A stretch of 64,000 bases of DNA, taken from contig NC_049995.1 of NCBI RefSeq assembly GCF_000003815.2, positions 2,665,006 through 2,729,005 on the forward strand. Direction: 5' to 3'. Source of the DNA: Branchiostoma floridae (Eukaryota > Chordata > Leptocardii > Amphioxiformes > Branchiostomatidae). Within the stretch, counting starts at the first letter, position 1; the number at the start of each line of letters is the position of its first letter. The position numbers and the translations under genes are program-made. Below the pieces are notes generated by a model, which was not told where the DNA came from, did no database searches, and saw nothing but the letters and a program-made list of their open reading frames with translations. This document shows, in pieces, positions 1 to 10,000 of the stretch.

Positions 1-637
1 AAACGAAACGTGTTACATTCAGTAAGACAACCAGAGGACAACAAACAATATATACAAATAAACCGAAGCGTCTTTACCAAGAACAGTTGTCAAGGTCAAC
101 AAAAAACGTCAACGGTGGAGGCTTATACTTGACCCTATCGTCTGCACCACTACTAAGACCTTTAGAGGTAGTTTACCTTGTTGCTGTCTAGTCTGGTATT
201 GATAGTCCCTTCCAGAAATCTTAACATAAAAGTAGGATTGGATTCAGATGGTGCATGAAGAAGAGTTAGAAGGTTGCTTTTACACTGTGCTGTGTTACCC
301 AGTGTTACTCTTAAGTAGTAGATAAAGTTTGAAATCCATCTTGAACTGTTCAAATTTTTTTGTGCTCATCACAAGATTTTTAGCACCAAGGACAGTGACT
401 GTATTGAAAACGAGTAAGGCATATGTCACATTTCAAAACCGAGACCGGCCGGGCAGCTGCATTGATAGTCCCTTCCAGAAATCTTAACATAAAAGTATTG
501 GATTTTTTTCAAGAAATATATACCAATTTTATGTCTAGGTTTTCATATTGTATGTAATGTATTTACTAGATATCTCAACAGTTTGTTCTGAAATGAGTTT
601 CTCATTAAGGCGAAATATTTAATAAACCTCACAACAG
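1..637. other. Non-coding flank (RFC1 intron) with a local direct repeat
   Basis: No coding exon is recognisable here; it is probably an RFC1 intron. A 37-base segment occurs twice without change, at 198-234 and 461-497. Between them, around 424-456, lies a fragment resembling the end of the inverted-repeat element at 26864-27068 (a shared GTCACATTTC core followed by a CCGGGCAGCT block), so part of this stretch is transposon-derived. Confidence 0.6.
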
Positions 638-1045
638 AGCCTGCAGCCACAACCAGGAAGCCAGTGGCTTCTAGTAGCCGTGTTGGGAGCCCAAAGAAAC
701 CTACTACAAGTACAAGTCTAACAAGATAGCCCAGAACCCAGAAAATAGTTTGTGATTAACATGAAGTGTTTGATGATAAACCTCACTTCAGAGCCTGCAG
801 CTACAACCAGGAAACCAGTGGCTTCTAGTAGCCGTGTCGGAAGCCCAAAGAAGCCTGCAGCAAGTCTAACAACACATAGCCCAAAACCCAGAAAAGAGTT
901 TGTAATTAACATGAAGTGTTTGATAATCTTTGCTACAGAGCCTGCAGCCACAACTAGGAAGCCAGTGGCCTCTAGTAGCCGTGTCGAAAGCCCGAAGAAG
1001 CCTGCTGCAAGTCTAACAACAACAGATAGCCCGGAACCCAGCCTC
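638..1045 (+). repeat. Three tandem copies of an RFC1 exon start
   Basis: A segment of about 150 bases is repeated three times, with exon-like parts beginning after AG at 638, 792 and 939 (spacing 154 and 147). Each encodes EPAATTRKPVASSSRV followed by a PKK motif. Copies two and three are exactly 49 codons apart with an open reading frame between them, so they may be translated as one exon with an internal repeat; copy one is out of step. The third copy continues into the conserved RFC1 sequence and is the one certain to be exonic. Confidence 0.75.
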
Positions 1046-4000
1046 CTGTGGGTGGATAAGTACAAGCCTCAGACGACCAAGGCCATCATTGGTCAGCAGG
1101 GGGACCGCAGTAACGTGAAGAAACTGCTGAAGTGGCTACAGGCGTGGCCAAAGCATCATTCAGGTTAGCAGGCATCGAAATTAGAATTTCCACACTGTCA
1201 TGAAACAGGCTTTCAGCTAGGATTTATTATAGGGGGTCAAATGTCTTGGTGAGTTGCCGTAAGTGATATTGGCGCCACTATTAGGGGGGTTTGGAGGCAT
1301 CCAACTTCCATGGCCTTAGAGCCAGTCTTAATTTCAAGCCCTAGATCAGGCTACTCTTGTCTTCAGATTAATGTGAACTGATTTTCATTCTTCTTTCATG
1401 AGAGAATGTTTTGAAAATTGAGAGAAAAAATCATCATCATCTGTCTGGATCATAAAATCTACTCCAGTCATATACTGGCACAAGGGGGAATACAGATTCG
1501 AGCTGAAATGCCACATAGCATTTAGATGTAGCTCCAGTCTTTGTAGTCGTAAGGAATGAGTGAATAATTGAATAGAGGGCTTACCGTTTACCGAATAGAG
1601 GGATAATGGAGTAAAACAATACATGACTGACATGATCAATGAATATGAAATATGAATTCTACCTACAAAATCCTGAAGAAAGATCTTCCTTTCACAGGAA
1701 GGCAAGTTAAGGAGGATGGTTCTGGTTTCCGGGCGGCGCTACTGTCCGGACCCCCTGGGGTGGGGAAAACAACAGCGGCAACCCTCTGTTGTCAGGTTTG
1801 TGTATACAGTATTTGTATTACACATATTAACACATGTAGATGTTAGCTATCTACTGAGGTTGCCTCTACAGTACTAGGTGGAAAATGAGTTCCATGGGAA
1901 ATTCATACTTAGTTGTGATGTGTTCGTACATTGTACATGTAGAAGTTGGGATTTACCTACATTGAGCTGTATGCTAGTGACACCCACAGCAAGTGTAGTC
2001 TACAGTATTTTGTGGCAACAGGTCCTACTCTTGGAGACCTTACTCAGTTATAACTGTATTCCTACCATGTACACGTAGGAGTTGGGTTTAGTTTTTACCT
2101 ACATAACATGTCATTGAGCTGAAGGTGACACCCACAGCAAATGTATAAATGTAGCCTACAGTATTTGGTGGCAACAAGTGCTAGAAAAAATCCTACTTAG
2201 GTGTGATGTGTTCCTCCCTTGTACATGTAGGAGCTGGGTTTTACCTACATTGAGCTCAACGCTAGCGACACCCGCAGCAAACGTAGCCTACAGGAGGAGG
2301 TTTCCGAGGCTCTCACCACACGGAGTATCGTGGGCTTCCAGAAACAAGGTAGGAAGGTTCACACACAAGCACAGCTGGATGTGTTTCTTTCTATGATAAT
2401 CCTTTTTCCATCCCTCACTGACTCCTGACTCCTTTGTTCTATTATTCTTTCCTTTCTCCTCCCTTCCTCCTTCCCTCCATCCTTTCCATCCCTCCTATCC
2501 CTCCTTCCTTTCTTCCTTCCCTTGTCCTTTCCATCCTTTCATCCATCCTTCCACTCTACCTCTCATCACTTCCCTCCTCAATCCTTCACTGCCTCCTTCC
2601 ATCCTTTCTCCCTCTCCTCTGTCATCTGTTTCTTCTTTCACATTATGTTTTTCACATTGTTAGAAAGTATACAGTATTTTGTTCCCATTTGCTAGTACAT
2701 GTAAAAAAAATTTAGATATGTCCTATTGTCATAAGGTTATTATGAAACTGTATTAAATAAGAGGAGTCTGTGTTTTGATAAGTTTTTTTAGAGGATGCAG
2801 TCACCGTGCGTCAGGCAGTTATTAAAGACGAGGTGGACGGCATCGGGGGGACGAGGACCCCTTTAACCCTCCTGAAAAATAGCCCAGGCCAGCTGAGGGC
2901 TGTTTTTGAGGAGGGTAGTGTTAACGTTTTATTTCAGAGGACTCCAGTGCCGTGCGTCAGGCAGTGGTTATGGCGAGGTGGACGGCATGGGGGGAACGAG
3001 GACCCCTGTAATAATAACCCTCCTCAAAAGAAATAATGAAATAGCCCTGGCCATGTTAACGTTAATGAATTTTTATTTCAGAGGACGCCGGTACCATGCG
3101 TCAGGCAGTGATTATGGACGAGGTGGACGGCATGGCAGGAAACGAGGACCGTGGCGGGATCGCAGAGCTCATCAACCTGATCAAACACACGAAGGTGCCG
3201 ATCGTCTGCATGTGCAACGACAGGTCACACCAGAAGATGCGCTCGCTCGTCAACTACTGCTTCGACCTGCGGTTCCAGAGGCCGCGCGTGGAACAAATTA
3301 GGGTAAGAGGTCAAAGTTCAAATCCCTCCCACATCTGTTGATATGTAGAGTGGTGCCTGTCTCTGTTTCCATAGCTCTCGGGCCACACAGTCATGCAGAC
3401 ACTACGGTAGGGGTTCAATCTACTGGTATAGGTGTTTTTGTTCGACAACCATACTGTTTTTCAAAGCTGGTGATAGTATGTTTGCTCAATCAAAATTGTC
3501 AGACTTCTACTCCTTGCATTAAATCTTTCTCGAAAAAGGCAGCGTGTAATTTGGCAACACTCATTGTATATGCATATCCATAGATGCATATGGGAATCAA
3601 AGCTCAGGCATACAATTTCTTTAAACATGTTCATCAGAGCACTATAGTCTATAGTGAGTGTGACCATCATCAACGAAGATGGCGCGGAAACTCCCACTCC
3701 CAGATCATTAGAGCAGCGTAGCCAATGTTGAAAATCACAAAGCAGCCCTCCCCCCCATGAAATGATAGTAAGCGCTGCTAGAAGTATGCAAAGGAGGCAA
3801 AATCTCATGCATAATACTCTGTGACAAGAATACATGATTATTAAGAGTTGTGGCTTTTTTATAAATAAATGGTAATGTTCCTACATTACTGGAACATCTA
3901 CTACTGTCATATTGGGAATTGCACACAACTTATGGTGATATTTTTTTAATGTCCACAGGCTGCCATGATGAGTATGGCCTTCAAGGAAGGACTGAAGATT

Positions 4001-7000
4001 CCTCCCCCGGCTCTTAATCAGATCATCGAGGCGACCAATCACGACGTCCGACAGGTCATCCACCAGCTGTACATGTGGAGTGTGCAGGACAAGGCGCTGA
4101 CCTTTGACCAGGCCAAGGAGGCCTCCAAACAGGCGCAGAAGGACATCAAACAGGTGAGGTTTATGCTTACATGATGTAATTAGTATTTTATTTAAAGGGG
4201 ATTGGATCTCTTAAGCTAGAAATTAGAAGATCTTCATCCAGACGTCTTGAGTGACATCCATCACTCTGCTTTAGCTTTGCTAGAATGAATACATATGAAA
4301 ATTCAATGCATTTTTGCATGCACAGTTATAGTGAAAGATTACATGCAGACTGTCATCATACGAGTAGTAACTAGGAAAAAAATTGCGTGTTACTTTCTGA
4401 ATACAGCCCTGAAAAATTTAGGGCCGATAGGTGTTTGTTTTTTAACGAGGTTTTTTTAAAGATTTCGATCAAAGTGATCCAATAACTATTGTTAAACAAT
4501 GTAAGATTGAAATGCATGAAGGATGCTGACATTTTCATCATCATATTCTAATCATACAAATAGACCATTGTACATGTACATTGTACAAGCTTAAGGCACA
4601 ATTTTCTATTTCAACAGAAATCAGGAGAACTATTTAATTAGTAATTCAAATATAATTAATATAAATTATAATTAGAATAATTCTACATTTTCATCTGATG
4701 TCAGATTAAAAATTTGGTGTCCCTTTGAAATTGCCAGTGCTACATGTATGTTGGTCAACCAAAAACAGGCTAACATTGGTCTAAGGTTTTTGCTAGGGTT
4801 GGTGGGGTAACTGGAAACACAACTTATTTTCTTAAGCCTTATCTCAGATTCAATTATATGAATGTTTGTGCAGGGTCCTTTTGAAGTGACCAGGAAGGTG
4901 TTCAGCTCAGGCGAGGACACAGCGAGGATGACCATCATGGACAAGAGTGACCTGTTCTTCAATGACTACAGCATGATGCCACTGTTTGTCCAGGAAAACT
5001 ACCCAAACGTTCTGCCAAATGCTGCCAGGTGCCGCAGTTTCTCATCATATTAGCATGAAAACTTTACCATGTTTGTTTTTGACATTAAGCCATGTTGATT
5101 TGATTATATGGATGACATCTGCACGCGCCTAAATTTTCTGACGTTTCAAAAAAGTAAAAAAAAAAAGTTGTCAACTACACTGTAAATCATTCAAAGCAGC
5201 GGAAAAATTAGCCTCCATAGCAAGCTCTCTATGGCCTTTTTTGGCACTCCCTGCTATGGAGGCTACGGAAAAATGAGGAAATATACAATGTATGTTGCAG
5301 ACAACAAAAATGTACCCAAAGGCATATTTATGTCAATGAATGCTAGCATTAATTCCAATGTCAAAGATTGAAAGGTTTAAAAGAACAAAAATGTAGAAAT
5401 GTATTGCTCGGTTTACCATACTCGGTGTGTTAGGTCCTTTGTTAAACCTTCCTGACCACTTAGATTTTATAATGAAGACAACTGTTTGGGGGCCAAAATT
5501 TTTATTTGCATGCTTGCATCAGTTTTGTGGTTGGAAAAGGATGTCATACATATAATCAAGTCAACATGGCCTTATAGATCACAATCTGTTATAGATCACA
5601 TAGGGCATTTGCAGTCACTGCAACTTGAATTACATTGGGCATTAACAGAATGATTAGAACACACTTAATGTGTGCTATTATTGTTGAAACTTCAAAACAC
5701 AGAGTTACAAAATGTACCCTCCATCCTACGTTATGACCTGTTACAGATTCGAACTCAGAACCTTTAGATTCTAAGTCAACAACATAAGACCACCTTTCTA
5801 TCTCTAGATCTTTTATTGTTTTCAAAACCTGTTTTTTTCTTTCCATTGTTCCAGGAATAATATGAAGAAGCAGTTGTCTCTACTCAGTCAAACTGCTGAC
5901 AGCATCTGTGATGGAGACCTTGTAGACAAACTCATCCGAAGTCGGCAGTCGTGGGGACTCCTACCAACTCAGGTCAGTACTGCAGTATTGACTTTTGTTG
6001 GTTATGATTATATTGAATACTAAGATTTGACATTCTAGTGTTTGTGTTTTATACTGAAACCATCTTTTTATCAAAAGTTTAAGCCTCTCCAAATCTTATA
6101 ATATACAGTAACCTTAGTACATAAATAGATAGAAAACAATGCACTTTGCAAACTCTAGGGGTGTTACAACATGAAAAGGTTTCTTGTCATGCAATTCAAA
6201 TTTCTTAAACATGTTTGCTGTCTTGAAAGAAAAAGGAAAGCTAATTTAACCTTCTCATGGATAACAAATTTCTTATTATACAACAATGTTTTGTGACCTT
6301 CCTTTGGTAATACTTACTTTGTTGCTTGCTACTTCATAATTTTGTTGTCCACTGATTTACCAACTAGAGGAAACTACTCAGGAATGAAACTTTAAATAAA
6401 TGAAACTGTAAGACACTTGTTTAGACATATAGAAATGTTAAACGTTACTTTATGAAAGCCTGAACTTTGAACTCTAACCCTACCAGGCCATCTATGCCTC
6501 TGTGCTGCCGGGTGAGTACATGCGAGGTCACCTCAGCGGGATGATCAGCTTCCCCGGCTGGCTGGGACAGTTCTCCAAACAGAACCGACTGAGAAGACTC
6601 CTGCAGGAGCTACACATGCACATGCACCTCAGGTACATTACACAAGTCTACCAGAAGTTTGTTTGTTTTGCATACCCTGTAAACCGCCTTATGGTGTAAC
6701 AAACTAGGTTTGTACTGAACACAAGCTACATACATTGTATTTTGACAGATTGATCCACTTATACCGGGAAGGACCCGTTTCGACAGGTGCAGTGGGTGCT
6801 TTTAAATGCTCAAGGCGTGGCTCTTCTCAAACAGGGGACCTCCATTTAATTAGGGATGAAGATCTAGTTAAGCTCACTGAAGAGCTATTGTCACTGATGA
6901 AAGACACCGTATGCTTGTCTGACACGTCTGACTGTTTCCAAAATCATATCCAGTTGCTTGAGTAACTGCTTTTTGCCGTATCTTATTATTATTACCTGGA

Positions 7001-10000
7001 TGTCTAACCTTCATCGACGTAATGAATGTTATTGTTTGTCCATTGTTTTCCTGCTTCCTTCAACCTTCTTCGGGAAGATTGATCCTCATTGTTTGTCCAT
7101 TGTTTCTATCTCAGAACGTCTTGTACCAAGAAGAGCCTGCAGGAAGACTACCTCGATCCACTTCGGAGGAGAATTTTAAACCTCCTGGTCACACAGGAGA
7201 CAGAGGGTGTGCCAGAAGCTGTGGAGGTAAGTTTTTTGTGTATTATTTTAGGTGACTGTTGAAATTAGGCTTTATATTTTTGTTAGGTTCTGAGAAAAAT
7301 TTTAAGTGTAGGTGATCAGGAACCAGTAAATCTCAATTGAGCACAATGAATGCTAATGAGTGTGACAGTTCCTAGTAGCATGCAAGTTAGTTGAGAGACG
7401 CCGCTGGGATTCATGCTCACAACCTCTTGGTGTAATGATAGGGTCTTTAATATACAATATTCAAAGAAACTTATTGTAGGCCCTAGTGAAAGATGGCCTA
7501 AAGGCTTAAAACATACCAATTTAATGGTGCTGGGTTCTTAAAACTTGCAGTGTGCAAACAAAGGACCTCTGGCAAATTAATCGTATGTATAAATGTATGT
7601 AACTTCTTGACCTGATGAAATTGTTATTCTCTATTCCAGCTCCTGTCAGCCTATGACCTAATGAGGGAAGACTATGATGGTATGCTGGAGTTGACAGAGT
7701 TCAAGGGTCGTCCTAACCTCGCTGAGAAAGTCAATAGTAAGGTAAGGAACTGTGGATGGACTCCAGTTTGTTAAGTGTGTATTTTGAATGTAAGGGGAAA
7801 AAGGATATGAAAAGGTTTAATGTGCTCACCCATGAAGAGCTTGTCTTACACTTGTAATCTACATGACTTGTACTTTTACGTATTTATCAATATCTAAATT
7901 ATAAAAAATCTGAGAAAATAACAAAACAGTGACGCAGTGAACAAACCCCGCAGTGACACAAGCGTGATGCAAGTGCAGTGAGAGTGTGCAACCAGTGTGA
8001 ACATCTAAATCTTTAATACTATCATGGTTTCTAAAAACCGTTCAATGACCTTTATTTCTCTACCACCAGGTGAAGTCATCCTTTACAATCGACATTCTGA
8101 CCTAATTTGTTGCTTGCAAATTTTTTTTCTACTTGGCATCCTATAACTTTGTTGGGGTTTCAGGCGTTTCAGCAACCATTGTGAACATCTGATAATCCTT
8201 AATACTATCATGGTTTATAAAAATTGTTCATTGACCTTTATTTTTTCTCTACCACCAGGTAAAATCAGCCTTCACACGTGCCTACAACAAAGAGGCCCAC
8301 ATGCAGCCATACTCTACGTGTTTAAAACTGCAACCCAATCTATTAATCAACAAACATGACAAAAGCTCATCAACTGTGTGACAGGATGCATGTATAAGGA
8401 CTCTTTTCAGGTTTACACAAGTTATAACATGAAGTGTAGTCTTCCTATACCTCTAGGTATAGGAAGACTACACTGCCGTACCTTGTCGACTTGCTTAATA
8501 GTTCAAAATGCTAGCTATGAATAAGTCTTGAATGTATACACAGTTATGTTAAAAGTAATTATTGTTATTTTTAAAATGTGTTGAATTATGTACCTCTATT
8601 GTTTTTCATTTTAATTGTAATAGGTGTAAAACATACTGCAATTCAGCCGAGAGATGTAAAGGCTGCCATTGTATGTTATTGTATGTCGCATGACGCGAAA
8701 ATAAACCATTCATTATTATTATTATTATTATGAAATAATGTCATACAATGACTAACATAACGTGAGCAACAGAAGCTGGGATTTGAATCCTGGACCTTTC
8801 AGCCCAGAGGCATGGTTGTTAACCACTGTGCTTTTTCTACACCCCCAGGTAAAATCAGCCTTCACACGTGCCTACAACAAGGAGGCCCACATGCAGCCTT
8901 ACTCCACAAGTGCTGCTCCCAAGAAAAAGCGAGGAGGGGCAGCAAACAGCATGGACATGGAGGATGGTGGGGAGGGGGGCGCTCTGGAGGAGAGTGACGA
9001 AGAGAAGGAAGATCCCAAACTAGACCCTATGATTAAGGTAAGATGTTCAAATTTATGTAAGATTTTGTTTTTATTAGGAGGACTAACGGAAGGTGCTGTA
9101 ACTTCGGACGTAATTGTGTTCGACATCGAATTGTATCAGTGTCAGTTGTCTAAAAACTGTTGCGTTTTGACTAATGATAAATGAGAGTGGTGGTGTTTGG
9201 GAATTTTCCGTTCAGGAGTTTACTTTACATCATCTGTGCACGATTTACACCATGAATCTCGGCCGGTAAAACAGAAAATTGTTGTTGTAAATATTGCGTT
9301 CCACATTGTTCCATTCTAAATAGGGTACCCTAACTTCGGATTACAAATACCTCTGTTTCTCTTTGACTCATTGGAACAATTTTAAGAAAACAGAAAGAAG
9401 AATTTTGTGTCAACTAACTTCAGCTTCCCTCTGGTTCGTATTTTTGGACCGTGCGTAAATTTCCGCCAATGCAAGGCCCGCTGTAACTTAGCGATTGTTT
9501 ACGCCGCTTGTTGCATTCCAAGTCACTTCAACGCTGACGATCTGTTGCTTCGTTTGGCGATGAGAGTAAATACTTCATTTCACACCCATGGCTCTTGAGT
9601 ATGAGCGCACAAAATGCCACAAATTTGTTACAAGAATGCCGAAAGTGTCGGCAGGCATGTTAACACCGGAAACAGATATGCTGACCCCTGCACGGCACCG
9701 CATGTGATCTCAAAGTATGCGGCAAATCCCTCCATCAGTTCAGTGCAAAGTCATTAATATATTTGAACCAAATCCTCGATTTTTTTGGGGACCGCTAGCT
9801 GTGTTTTACTTGGTTTATTTTAGGGCATGCAATGAGAAATTCACTTTCAATTATGTTCGTGTTATGATGCACTCAGCGATTTGCATATTGTCAGATGGGC
9901 GGGCCGCGCGCTGACTTCAAAGCCTGTCGCGAACTTTATGTGAGTCTAAGGTTTCATGCAGACATGAGTTTGCTACATCAATGATCCAGTCGCGTCGTGT

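Noticed and set aside
2434-2715. Open frame of 93 codons rich in Ser, Leu and Pro
   Set aside because: It comes from the polypyrimidine tract in an RFC1 intron and has no motif.
9407-9914. Short frames inside the 9088-10592 element as a transposase
   Set aside because: No DDE/D or other transposase motif can be seen and the frames are broken and under 70 codons.
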